In this document: positions 23,165 through 34,148 of the stretch, one piece after another
How positions within the stretch are numbered: position 1 is the stretch's first letter
Layout of the letters: each line of letters opens with the position of its first letter
Translations under genes and position numbers: made by a program
Origin: Mixophyes australis
Lineage: Eukaryota > Chordata > Amphibia > Anura > Limnodynastidae
Length of the DNA stretch: 64,000 bases
Assembly: GCA_036250195.1 (NCBI GenBank)
Contig: JAVHZZ010000005.1
Coordinates: 178,171,448-178,235,447, forward strand
Direction: 5' to 3'
Notes under the pieces: generated by a model
Database searches by the model: none
Told to the model about the DNA's origin: nothing
Seen by the model: only the letters and a program-made list of their open reading frames with translations

Positions 23165-25117
23165 ATGGTATCCTCTTTCTCAACAAGTAATCAGCTCAAT
23201 TCCTTCCCACTACCCTCCGACACCCTCTCTTCATTTGACCCCACAAATGAAGAGGAAATTTCAACTCTATTCTTATCTTCCTACTCTACCTCCTGATCCT
23301 ATTCCCTCGCAAATTGGTAGATCCCTGTCTCCTGTGCTCATTTCACCTCTAACTAAAATCTGTAATCTCTCACTCTCTACTGGCATGATTCCATCACTAT
23401 ACAAGCACGCAGCGATTACTCCTATTCTAAAAAAACAAGATTCCGACCCAAACTCTCTCTCAAATTACCGTCCCATCTCTCAGCTGCCGTGCCCCTCCAA
23501 GCTTCTAGATAGACTTTCCTACACTCGCCTCACACGCTTCCTTTCTGAAAACAACCTGTTGGATCCTCTTCAGTCTGGCTTTCGTTCCCAACACTCCACA
23601 GAGACTGTGTTGACTAAGGTTGTCAATGATCTGATCACTGCAAAAACTAAACGCCATTATTCTCTCCTAATTCTCCTGGATTTCTCGGCTACATTTGACA
23701 CCGTTGACCACTCTCTTCTCATACAAACGCTGCAATCCCTAGGTCTTCAATACACTGTTCTATCCTGGTTCTTATCCTACCTTTCTAATCGCTTTTTCAC
23801 TGTTAATGTCTCTGGGGCCACCTCTGCTCCGCTTCCTTTATCAGTTGGAGTACCACAAGGCTCAGTGCTAGGTCCTCTGCTGTTCTCTATTTATACCGCT
23901 TCTCTTGGAAATCTAATAAATTCCTTTGGATTTCAGTATCATCTATATGCGGATGATACCCAAATTTATCTATCCTCTCCTGATCTTTCAACATCTGTGT
24001 TGTCCCGTGTAACTGACTGTCTTTCTGCCATTTCATCTTGGATGTCTTCTCGCCAACTCAAACTTTCTAAAACAGAGTTAATAATATTCCCACCCACCAA
24101 CAAGAGCATACCTGACATTTCTATTTCTGTTGATAACATGACCATAAATCCCACCCCACATGCTCGCTGCCTAGGTGTAATCTTCGACGCACACCTATTA
24201 TCCTTTGTACATCCTTATACATTGACTCTATATCTAAATCATGTTACATACATCTAAAAAACATTTCCAGAATTCGAACATATCTCACACAAGACACTGC
24301 AAAAACCTTAATTCATGCACTTATCTACCACATTGACTATTGCAATTCCCTCCTTACTGGTCTTCCCCAAAACAGACTCAAACCCCTACAATCTATTTTG
24401 CACGTAGCGGCAAGACTGATTTTCCTTGCAAATCGTTATTCCTCTGTTGAATCACTCTGTATGTCTCTACACTGGTTACCTGTTTTCTACTGAATCCAAT
24501 ATAAAATATTTTTACTAACCTACAAGGCCATCTATAAAGCTGCACCAACATACATCTCCTCTCATCTCAAAATATCTCCTAACTCGGCAACTCCGTTCTG
24601 CACAAGATCTGCGTCTCTCATCCACCCTCATTACATCCTCCCATTCCCGGTTACAGGACTTTTTTCGGGCTGCACCCACTCTATTGCATTCTCTCCCTCG
24701 CACAATAAGACTCTCCTCTGGTCCACAAACTTTCAAGCGTTCTCTGAAAACTCACCTCTTCAGTCAAGCTTATAAAATTCCTCAACCACCCTCTTAACCT
24801 CACTACATTACCCTATTACCACTTGTTACACAATTTCACACAAGACAACTACCCTCTGACCAACATTGTTGTGTGACAGGATCATTTAGCTTATGAGTCA
24901 CTTTTACCTTTGCAGTCTGGCTGGGCTGGAATGCAAAATATAGACTTAACCTCATGTATCAAACTCCCATTGTCCCATAGACTGTAAGCTTGCGAGCAGG
25001 GCCTTCTCAGCTCTTTGCCGGTTTTAACCAGTTTATTAGTTTACTGTGTTTGTCCCCAATTGTAAAGCGCTACGGAATATGTTGGCGCTATATAAATAAA
25101 TAATGATGATGATTTGT
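23165..25117 (+). mobile_element. L2-type LINE, 5'-truncated
   Basis: It holds the reverse-transcriptase region and a complete 3' end: tgtaagcttgcgagcagg, ttgtaaagcgctacggaat, ggcgctatataaataaataa and a short GATGAT tail. The 5' end lacks the endonuclease. The junctions inside the Harbinger-like host are approximate because the host copies are diverged. Confidence 0.88.
23235..24775 (+). pseudogene. L2-type reverse transcriptase remnant
   Basis: The frame 23235-24257 contains the RT blocks in order: [20 protein letters not shown], then [28 protein letters not shown] (catalytic Asp kept), [28 protein letters not shown] (catalytic Asp-Asp kept) and [16 protein letters not shown] small deletion or frameshift near 24200 moves the rest into another frame ([40 protein letters not shown]), with a stop near 24492 and further breaks to about 24775. 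The order and motifs fit the L2/CR1 group. The start is truncated, so no active protein is made. Confidence 0.92.
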
Positions 25118-25537
25118 TGGTAGGACTAAAAATCTCGTTCCAACTGCCTTCTGATCCTGCAGTGTGTATGCATTCACACGAATGTGTGCCCAGAGAGAGA
25201 GTAGGAAGCTGCCACTTTGTCTATGTTGTTAAATGTAGAGAATGCTGTAGGTAGATTAATTCGTCCATTCGTTCTGAGACTGAATATTTAGTTTCAGAGC
25301 AACAGCAATTTATAATGACATTGTGGAAAAGTCAACGTTTATTTTGTGTCTTATAATCAGTGTAACAGGAATGACCAACTACACTGCTCTTGGACCAGAT
25401 GAAGCGCACAGATCAGAAGGTAAATTGTGTATACTGTGTACACATGAATCGGCAGACTGATTGTAAATTCGGTCGTAGGTAAAATCGTTGTAGATAACAC
25501 ATTGGTCGGAAAATTCTGTAGTGTGTACCTAGCCTAA

Positions 25538-27078
25538 ATGGCGGTTATATTTTGTATCCTCCAGAAGAATTTTGATAAGGAGACAATGACATCTAATTAC
25601 ATCTAAGAAAAATAACTCAGAGGCATGTTTAAAAAGGTACTTAACTTGCTTTGTAAAGGAGAAAAACATTATATGTGCGATTGCGGCTTTAAAGAAATAT
25701 TAAAAAGTATTACAAGCAAGTTGGGGGAAGACCAAATGAGAAAGTATTACAAAACGTGGGGCTTCATTTGTTGGAGGGTTAATAATTACAAATTATTTAT
25801 ATTCCATCAGCACACATTAAGCTGTGCTACTTGCCTACTTTACACTCTTTGGAGAGCGATGCCTCAGCAAACTAGAATCTTATAAGTTTGGAAAGGCGCA
25901 CAGTGCAAAAGTGTAAACGTTCAACTTCCTACTACTTTAGAACCATTTCTTTTATTAAATAAACCTTTTCTAGTTTCCCTCTGAAATATGCTCGGTTTAG
26001 TCTCATTTACGGCTTAAATTAACCATGACACCAGGTTCTATTATGTGTCTCTGCCTTAGTATGCAAAGTTATTTATTACATTACATGGGACCGTATGGAG
26101 GTGGTAGATAAGAGTCATCAGATATGTGATTAAATGAGTTAGAGGAGCATGGATCAGTTATGTGGACATATTGTTATACGTATCATTTGAAGTGATGTAC
26201 AATACCAAGAAACAATAAGATAATCAGTCCACTTTAAGGGATATTAACCTCTTGGATCCTTTATGCCAACAGTGGGGAGCCCATGGACCAGCGAAGCCTT
26301 CTCTCCTGATCTTGTTAGAATGGGGGTGTCAGACTTCCACGTCACGTGACCTCCTAAAATGCTGCTTCATCATTTCACAAAATCAAACCTTATTTATATC
26401 ATGAAGTCAAAAACATGCACATTTCACAGAGGTTATAAAAACACAACAGATATAAAAAGGACGGATTGTACACTAGATTGATGAAATTACTTACTGATAA
26501 TAAAAGGTCTACAGAAATAAGATCACTAGTAGTGATCTGTGAAGGAAGCTCTTGACATAGCATGAACTTAAAAATGCTTCCCAGCATATACTGTAATATA
26601 CCCTAGTTTTGCATCTTAAAATGCTCACCAAAGAAAATGCAATTGCAACTTAAATTATGTCTATCATGAAGAAAATCAAAGAAAGATTAGAAACTTATAA
26701 AGCATATTTTATTGCTATCCTGTTTATTAACACCACTTTGTGAGGGAATCTACATTACTGCCATGTATGAATAGACAGAATATGTTAACGCTGATATGTT
26801 GGTCCACTTCAAAGGCATCAAAATAGATCAGAAACATAAATAACTCCCAATAAATACAGATTTGCTTATTTGGAGTTATTTTTTTTAGAAATGGTTAAAA
26901 ATATTTAAGTTCATGCAGGAGTGCAATATTTCATATTAACCTTATACAACATATAAATATATACCAAATATAAGCTGTAGAGGGGTCCATATGTATAGCG
27001 CTAGACAGTACTGGGATGAGAAAAGGTTAACAAGACTTCAATTTGGATTGAAACAATAGTATTCTGATAAACATTAAA
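25538..27078. other. Intergenic stretch downstream of DUSP22, nothing recognised
   Basis: AT-rich, no recognisable repeats or coding homology. Small open frames at 25625-25885 and 26399-26587 lack motifs. Confidence 0.5.
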
Positions 27079-28250
27079 TTTATTTTTATTTAGGCAACCG
27101 CATACATAAAAGCAAAAGTTCTTGCCTCTGTCTGATGCCAGTTTAAGGTTTTGCACAAAGCCTTTGATCTCAAATCAAAGACACTTATGTGACCACTGAC
27201 AATATGATTACATATCCATTGACGGAGAGCATAGCGGCAAGTAGATTTTATATAATAGTGCAAAGTCCTTATAAACTTCATGTGTCCCTGCAAATTTGAC
27301 TTTTGGTTAATTTATTAGGATCCCTCAAAGCACAGATACATGTATTTTACATCACTCATTTGCAACATTTCAATGCACCGTGGAATAATTCACCACTTTA
27401 CATAAGAGAGTTAAGAATATGCTTCTTTCACATATCACATTACACAGTCTTCAGTTACATGATGTGTCTTAAGTATGATATTGGTTCAACCTTTTTTTTT
27501 TTTTTTCTTTTTAAATATATCTCCTTGAATTTAGCACAGTATGTTTTTCATAATGAACTGCAACATCTTATAACCCCACATTTATTTTGTAAAATGATGT
27601 ATTCAGCAGTATTAGTGATAAAACAATTTCAGGTACACGAAACATTTGCTATTGTATGCAGCCAATGGGGAAATTTAGTATATTTTCATTACCTGAGTCT
27701 ATTATGGCACCCACAGTTACAGCAGATTTGTCTTGGAACACAACGCTTCATCCATATCCCTTATCATTACTCTACCTGAGAAAAATCAACTAGATACTTT
27801 TTTTAAGCATAGGTTAGGGGTGCAAGTGGTTCAATTTGGTAACTGTACAAATAAATGGCATCTTGAGGTAGAAACTTTAAAACTATACATTAAAAATAGT
27901 AGCACATTAAAAGCTATAATACAGTGCTTACCTAGAACAAAGCTTTCAGGGGACTGGTGTGGATATACATATAATAAAGTGCCAGGATGCCAAGGAAACA
28001 CAATAGTGGAATTAACCTCTTCCCACATCAGTCTACATTTAAATGTAAGACATAGATTGCAATCCTGCAATACAGTGCTCGTCTCTGCTGGGATATAGGC
28101 ACCAATATACTTTCTTAAGACCTGTTAACTTATATTTAATTTCTCTTTTACATTGGATGCCAATAACCAGTGTGGTGTCTGTTTATATACTTTTGACTGG
28201 TGACTTGTGTGAAGTACATTAGACAGTAGATACAGAGCTACAGTAGTAGT
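27079..28250 (-). other. dusp22: Possible DUSP22 3' UTR
   Basis: The stretch after the stop codon is AT-rich and free of recognisable repeats, unlike most of the window. Two overlapping AATAAA hexamers on the minus strand (27079-27084 and 27085-27090) could end the transcript, and a single one lies at 27581-27586. Which is used cannot be told from sequence, and AATAAA is common by chance in AT-rich DNA. Confidence 0.3.
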
Positions 28251-28439
28251 TTATGTCTCTGTGGTGTAATTGCTGTAAGACATAGAAGAGAGTGGGGTTA
28301 GGTGACTGCTCCACTGTCTGCCTGAAGCCCCAGCACCTGATTCCTCCTCTTGTTGCTTATGTTTGGCAGCCAGTTGTTTTGCTTCCTCTTCATCAAGGAA
28401 AGGACTTTCTCCGTATGTCTCCTTCAACCATGTTCTGAG
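28251..28439 (-). CDS. dusp22: DUSP22 last coding exon with long C-terminal tail
   Basis: The acceptor TCTCTAG occupies 28440-28441 and the stop TAA is at 28251-28253. It encodes 62 residues: LRTWLKETYGESPFLDEEEA, a basic and glutamine-rich stretch (KQLAAKHKQQEEE), then a low-complexity Ser/Gly part and the end SNYTTET. The opening matches the family's W-L-K-E-x-Y-G-E-S-P segment after the catalytic fold. The end resembles, as I recall it, the longer human DUSP22 isoform, which also ends NYTTET, so the full tail is conserved here rather than the short isoform. With about 18 residues missing upstream, the full protein would be about 207 residues, normal for the long form. Confidence 0.92.
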   Translation of the reverse strand, partial: LRTWLKETYGESPFLDEEEAKQLAAKHKQQEEESGAGASGRQWSSHLTPLSSMSYSNYTTET

Positions 28440-28800
28440 CTAGAGAGGGATAAGTAAAATAACAATTAAACAAAGATTTTGATTTATGCTTTTTATCCTG
28501 TGGTGAATTACAAATGCACTGTGGTCAGTTGTACCCAATCTGTTGGATGGAGACTGGACAGTTGCTGTACCTGCTAACATCTAGCACACGAGACAGTATT
28601 CCCAGAGTAAACACCCTGACAATAGACAGTATTTTTCCCTGTGAATGAGGGGATTGTATTTTGGGGCAATCTGTGTCAAAGGTTTGCACTGTTAAATTGA
28701 ATAAAGAAAAGTATATTATTGTGACACATGAATAAAGGGAAAGCTGATGTGTAGCATCTTTAATTCAACTTGGAACATTTTGCTGGAGCACCCAGGGCCC

Positions 28801-29285
28801 AAGGGGTTGGGTACCAAACCCGATGCTGGTAACGCCAACAAGACTCACCGCGACATCATCACTGTGAATCCTCAGCAGCCCGACATATTCTTAAACGTGA
28901 TTGTTTAGCAAACTGATTTGTAGTGAATGTGATGAATGAACAGCCCGGCAGCACAGAATGACGTAGATGTGTACGCCGACAGTAATCTTTCTACACTTAA
29001 GGGGGCAGTTATAAAATTAAGGCTACATTATGTAAGCCTTACTAAAAAAACATTGTAGAGGCGGCGCCTCTTCAACTGCACCCTTAAGTGTAGAAAGATT
29101 ACTGTTGGTGTACACATCCACGTCATTCTGTGCTGCCGCCCTGTTCATTCATTGCATTCGCTACAAGTCAGTTTGCTAAACAATCGTGATTAAGAATATG
29201 TCGGGCCGCTGAGGATTCGCAGTGAAGACGTCGCGGTGAGTCTTGTCGGGGTTACCAGCATCGGTAATAAGAGTACCTCCGGGTC
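28801..29285. mobile_element. Snapback MITE with about 220-bp arms, in DUSP22 intron
   Basis: The whole stretch folds on itself. cgatgctggtaacgccaaca (28821) pairs with gttaccagcatcg (29251-29263), ctcaccgcgac with gtcgcggtgag, ccgacatattctta with taagaatatgtcgg, and tctttctacactta with taagtgtagaaaga, down to a loop near 29040. Mismatches are spread along the arms, so it is not very recent. No clear target duplication. Superfamily not identified. Confidence 0.85.
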
Positions 29286-29441
29286 CAAGAATCACAGCTA
29301 CCTCCTACAAATATTTAATAAAAATCCAAATCGCACCAAGTACATCACTGCCACCTTATTGTTTAGTTGATATAATAAGGATGATCCAAATGGCATATTG
29401 AATTAAGCGAGTTGTACCCACACATTTTGATTTTGATACTA

Positions 29442-29630
29442 TTTTTAAACAGAAAGAAGAGAAGGAAAATGTGTCTTTTTGGGGGCACTCCCGTGTCATC
29501 TTTGGTATCAAAATATTTAAAAAAACAATATAGGTGAATTAAGTTTAATTTAATTCACCTGTTTTTAAATATTTCGCTACCAAAAGGGGAAAAAAAAAAA
29601 AGCCATTTTCTTCTTCTTTCTGTTTCTAAA
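29442..29630. repeat. Palindromic MITE-like repeat
   Basis: aaacagaaagaagagaagga pairs with tcttcttctttctgttt, tttggtatcaaaatattt with aaatatttcgctaccaaa, and ggtgaattaa with ttaattcacc at the centre. About 190 bp. Ends and target duplication unclear. Confidence 0.75.
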
Positions 29631-29640
29631 CTCTCACAAA

Positions 29641-30462
29641 TAACCTACCATGGTTTACAACGGATTGATCATTTATTTTATGCTTTGCAATACTCAGAAA
29701 TGACTAAAGCCCTGTGTAAGACAGAAAGGAGATGGAAAGTCCCTATCATTTTCATTCATTTCTTCATACCCAATTGGGAAACAACTTTATAAATGACACT
29801 TCACGGGTGAAGCCACTTGGTGTCAAGGGGTTGCTCCATTTACATTATGGTTAACATGCGTCTTGTAGGGCTATTACAATGCTTAAAAAATAAATGTCCT
29901 CTTGGAAATCACAAAATGCCAAAAAAGAAGTAAAAATTTCTTCTATAGATTTAAATGGGCATAATTGTTTGGCTACCAATGGGTACGTCTCAGCTTGGAC
30001 ATGTTCTCTATATTGGATAAAATTTTATCCAAAGGGCAGCTTTATGTTGTAATCCAGGGCAATGAAATTAAAAGCTTTGCCTTGTAATAGAAAGCATTGC
30101 TGAAAGAAAGGCAGGCACTAAGATAGAAAGGTTGGAGTATACAATATCCAATGCTTTCATGTCATTTAAAAGTAAATCACTACTTTAAGAGAATTTGTTT
30201 TCTGGAATTTGTTGTGTCTTATTTTTTACTGAATGTTCGCACATTTATTGTTGGAGCCTACATTCCCCTTGGGCGCCAGGGTTTGGGGGTGCCTAAAACA
30301 CTGACCGAGTGGCATAATGAGGATGGACACATAAGGCACAACCGCCAGTCCTGACACCCAATTGTTAATTTGTGGAGTGGGGCTAGAGGAGGACAATGTT
30401 TCCTCCTGTAATAATTATGTTTTAAGTCCTTGACAAATAGACCTTTTAAATACAGTGGAGAT
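29641..30462. other. DUSP22 intron, nothing recognised
   Basis: No repeat ends or coding traces seen. Confidence 0.5.
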
Positions 30463-30729
30463 CAGTGATGGGCAATCGGATACGCTTCATGGGCCGCATG
30501 GTATGGCCCAATAACTTTCAAAAGGGCCGTACATTACGATTAATCTCAGTGATAAGTTAAAACAAAAGATTAAATCAAAGAAAGAGACACCTATCTGTAA
30601 TAACATATCAGCAGGAATTATATACAAGTGTTACAAGTTATAACAAACAAATTTAGCAATAAAGTAGGACGGAGCTGGGGGCTGTAGGTGTTGGCTCTTG
30701 GGCCTAGGGTCACCTGTTGCCCATCACTG
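30463..30729. mobile_element. hAT-type MITE, 267 bp
   Basis: Ends are cagtgatgggcaa and ttgcccatcactg (13-bp inverted repeats with a one-base slip). The flanks gtggagat (30455-30462) and gtgtagat (30730-30737) form an 8-bp duplication with one change. Inside, gggccgcatgg and aatcaaagaaagagacacct are shared with 19486-19912. Confidence 0.88.
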
Positions 30730-30840
30730 GTGTAGATTGTGCTCCGGTGTACAGGTGATCAAGTTATTCTTCAGTGATCTAGCCCTTCATTCTTCAAAGA
30801 AACATGCATTTTTATCATGTAAATGTTCTCTATTCCAATA

Positions 30841-31201
30841 TCTGGTAAAAAAAAAAGTCAGAACCATTTTATTAACAAGACAATATAAAATTGATCAACC
30901 AAATAATTTCATATATGCTCAACGTGGCAAATATATCAATCAAATGTCCGAACATAATATTATCATGTAAAACACAGATCCCTAAAAATCCTCCTGGTTG
31001 GTTATATTGGATTGTCTTCTAAGAGGCATCATAGGAACACTATTTTAAAAAAACCTGGAGGATTCTTAGGGATAAGTGCTGCACATGATATTATGTTTGG
31101 ACATTTGACCGATACATCGGCCACATTGAGTGCATGTGAAATTATTTGGATGATCAATTTTATATTGTTTTTTTAATCAAATGTTTCTGACTTTTACCAG
31201 A
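30841..31201. mobile_element. Palindromic MITE, about 361 bp
   Basis: tctggtaaa...agtcagaa pairs with ttctgacttttaccaga, acaatataaaattgatca with tgatcaattttatattgt, and aatgtccgaacataatatta with its near inverse. The centre is about 31000-31060. The open frame 30698-30970 crosses its border and is not a gene. Confidence 0.85.
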
Positions 31202-31893
31202 CTTCTCTTTGCTATATTGTTTGCTTGGTCTAAGTGAGTAACCGGTACAGTACCTGTTACTTGTAGAGCTACAGGTTACGTCAAACACCCTTAATTAAGC
31301 TCATCAGCACCTGAAATTTGTATTTGTGATCTATTCCAATATATACAAGGAAGTAATGAAGCCAGTTTGAAAGATTTTTAGTGGTGAGGGAGGGGAGGCA
31401 AATAAAGTATTTTTGACCTATTGTGGATTTTCTAGTCTGGTGGAAATGAGTCAGCATTTAAACATAGAATTCAACAGTTAACTCATGAAGTGGACTGAAG
31501 ACATAATTTTCCCTTTACTGTAAAATAACACATATAAGCTATTCTTATGTTAGTATAAAAAATAAAAAAAAAATAAAAAAAATGTATTCGTGTTATATGA
31601 TCGGTTGATAGGTTCCCTAATGTGGGCAGAAATGCACACTACAATGCAGTACATACCAGTGAGCGGCTGGGCCTAGTCTCTATTACTTGGTGGCTGGCCC
31701 GTCCCCCGGGACCAGCCACCTTCCATATAGGCCACGGATTCTTCTGATCCGTTCCCCTCCCTCCCCTAAGTGTGGTTTATCTGCGAGAGTCCCGGTGTCA
31801 CATGGGATGCGCACCATGTGACAGGTACCGTCCCATCTGTGAAGAACAGCAAGACCACACAGTGCGCGGATAGAAGTGTGGTGGTGGTGGATG

Positions 31894-32510
31894 TTATATA
31901 ATAATATAATGTGTGTCTAAGGGGGAAGCATGTTAATATAATGTGTGTGAGGGGGGGGGTATGTTAATATAATGTGTGTGAAGGGGGGTATGTTAATATA
32001 ATGTGTGTGAGGGGGAAGTATGTTAATATAATGTGTGTGAGGGGGAAGTATGTTAATATAATGTGTGTGAGGGGGAAGTATGTTAATATAATGTGTGTGA
32101 GGGGGAAGTATGTTAATATAATGTGTGTGAGGGGGAAGTATGTTAATATAATGTGTGTGAGGGGGAAGTATGTTAATATAATGTGTGTGAGGGGGAAGTA
32201 TGTTAATATAATGTGTGTGAGGGGGGGTATGTTAATATAATGTGTGTGAGGGGGGGTATGTTAATATAATGTGTGTGAGGGGGGGTATGTTAATATAATG
32301 TGTGTGAGGGGGGGTATGTTAATATAATGTGTGTGTTTGTGGGGGTTATGTTTATATAATGTATGTGTGTGTAATGGGAGGGGGGTATGCTAATATAATG
32401 TGTGAGGGGGGTGGGGGTATGCTAATATAATATGCAAGGGGGGGGTGGGGGTATGTTAATATAATGTGTGTATTGGGGGTATGTTAATATAATGTGTGCA
32501 TGGGGAGGCA
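31894..32510 (+). repeat. Minisatellite, 30-bp unit with a perfect core
   Basis: The unit is gggggaagtatgttaatata + atgtgtgtga. Seven consecutive units at 32011-32220 are identical. On both sides the units are 26-28 bp with variable G runs (ggggggtatg), ending in diverged forms up to 32500. The homogeneous centre with diverged edges is typical of recent expansion. Because 30 is a multiple of three it stays open as an 88-codon frame, which is not a gene. Confidence 0.95.
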
Positions 32511-33285
32511 TGCTAATATAGTGTGGGAGGTAGGCTATTTAATGGTGGAGTGCAGGTGGGGGCTAATTATTTAATGGGAGCTATTTTATTTGTGGGGCAA
32601 TTTAATTTATTGGTGAGGCTATTTAATTTAATAGTGGCGCCTATTAATATAAGATGAGGTGACGGGATCTTTAATTTAATGCTGGGGTGGTTTGGGGCTA
32701 TTAACTGAATATGGGGCTGAGTTTGGGGAGGAGGGCTATTTATTAAATATGAATTATTTAATCTTGGGGATGTTTGTGGGAAATGGCTATAACGTAAATG
32801 CTAATAACTTATTGCTGGCTGTTTGGAGGAAAGGAAATAGGTTTATTTATTAAATGTGTATGCTATTAATTTAATGTCAGGGCTGGTTGGAGGGAAATAG
32901 ATCTATTTAGTAAATGTGAATATTATTATTTTATTGTTGGGGCTGATTCCAGGATCCAGACAAGCAGCAACTGATTTAAAGACACCAGCAGCCACAAGTG
33001 GTGAAAGTGACAAGAACAGGTAGGAGAGAACAGGACAGTCTGCTAACTGTCTTGAATCTGGTGGGACAGTCCTGAATCTCGGTGACTGTTTCGCTTAGTT
33101 AGGATCTGGTCCGGTTACAAGGACAGTTGGGAGGTATGTCCTGATTCACACTGTACTGCTCGTGAAGGCAGAACTGTGTGCACCGAACAGTAGTGCACAC
33201 AGTATTGCCTGTTTATTTGTCTAAAATGACAACCATATTACATCATAGGGGCCCCCCTATGTAAAATGCCCCGGTCCCCCTAGAG

Positions 33286-33432
33286 CAGGCTGTCCAACCT
33301 GTGGCCCTCCGGGTGTTGTGAAACTACAAGCACCAGCATGCTTTGCCAGTAGACAACCTGTTAATAGCTGGAAGGGCATGCTGGGACTTGTAGTTTCACA
33401 ACATCTGGAGGGCCGCAGGTTGGACAGGCCTG
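33286..33432. mobile_element. hAT-type palindromic MITE, 147 bp, nested
   Basis: Perfect 8-bp duplication ccctagag (33278-33285, 33433-33440). Ends are caggctgtccaacctg and caggttggacaggcctg, with ggccctccgggtgttgtgaa pairing with ttcacaacatctggagggcc. It is the same length and layout as 8110-8256. It sits near the right end of the 31640-33465 element. Confidence 0.93.
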
Positions 33433-33465
33433 CCCTAGAGCCTTAATCCGGCTCTGGGCCAGGGT

Positions 33466-33974
33466 GTCAGATTAACCCATAGTGCTCTGTTCTTGCTTCC
33501 AATACCACCTCTAATATTATTTGTTTTAGGTTAACCCTAAAACAAATAATTACCCTATTAGTATATAGGGCAAAGCAAAAACAAGTCCCTTTATTGGCAA
33601 AACATCAGGTTTTTAAAGCAAATGGGTTTTTTGCATTTTGATAAAGCCCATATTAATCAGCCAGGTATGTTAATAAAAAAACAAAGAAAAAAGTACTGTA
33701 GGAAGAAGGGACATATAAAATAAAATGCAATATAATGTGAAGTTTGTGTTTTGTTGTGGTATTTATTTTCATTATTTAAGATTTATTATTTATAATAATA
33801 AAATATCACTGGGTTTAGCAACACTAATATAGCCTCTTTTTACATTGATAAATATATATTGTACCAAAAGCCGACCATTAAGGTTGGGCCGCTACTTATG
33901 GGCCAGTGCTGCGTGCTTGACCCCTGGGCTAAAGTCTGCCAGTCAGCCCCTGGTACTAACTCAATCTTACTTAC
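33466..33974. other. DUSP22 intron, small palindrome only
   Basis: A short inverted repeat attatttgttttaggttaac / gttaaccctaaaacaaataat lies at about 33517-33548. Otherwise nothing is recognised up to the exon. Confidence 0.5.
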
Positions 33975-34146
33975 TTGATGAACATCATGTTTTCCAAAGT
34001 CTTCGAGTTGTTTCTGAAAACCCATATTTGGGTTGGCGCATGTTCTTGCCCCTCTAACAGCAGCCAGTGCATCTTCCCATCCCAAATCTGTGATTGTCAT
34101 GACATAGGCTACTACCAATGTCACACTCCTGGAAACACCTGCCAAA
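33975..34146 (-). CDS. dusp22: DUSP22 coding exon, P-loop arginine and C-terminal half of the fold
   Basis: This is a 172-base exon with a TTTTTAAG acceptor at 34147-34148 and a GTAAGT donor at 33973-33974. The first t completes the catalytic Cys codon, then LAGVSRSVTLVVAYVMT follows, giving the signature H-C-L-A-G-V-S-R-S with the phosphate-binding Arg intact. Next come ITDLGWEDALAAVRGART and CANPNMGFQKQLEDF, ending GKHDVHQ in phase 0. All residues of the dual-specificity signature are present, so the enzyme should be active. The pattern A-N-P-N-x-G-F-Q is shared with both DUSP22 and DUSP15, but L-A-G-V-S-R-S and the H-x-V-H-Q end favour DUSP22. Confidence 0.96.
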
Positions 34147-34148
34147 CT

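Larger units (their letters stand above)
23016..25534. mobile_element. Harbinger-like element, copy 2, split by an L2 LINE
   Basis: Terminal inverted repeats ggctaggtacacact and agtgtgtacctagcc are perfect over 15 bp. TAA lies directly outside both ends (23013-23015, 25535-25537), matching the PIF/Harbinger target. Without the LINE (about 23.17-25.12 kb) the element is about 570 bp and matches copy 1 at 18311-18696. No transposase. Confidence 0.85.
31640..33465. mobile_element. Second member of the minisatellite-bearing element group
   Basis: From about 32520 it follows the body of 803-2969: ggtaggctatttaatggtgg, aggtgggggctaattattta, gaatatggggctga, and on to gtctaaaatgacaaccatat at 33220-33240. 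The left part (31.65-31.89 kb) is GC-rich with its own inverted words (gtcacatgggatgcgc / accatgtgac) but does not match the left end of 803-2969. The right end may be ccttaatccggctctg (about 33441-33456), a different terminus. It contains the 30-bp array and a nested 147-bp MITE. No left target duplication found. Confidence 0.6.

Noticed and set aside
31974..32240. 88-codon frame with a perfect 10-residue repeat
   Set aside because: The 30-bp unit is divisible by three, so the frame stays open by arithmetic. No context for a gene.
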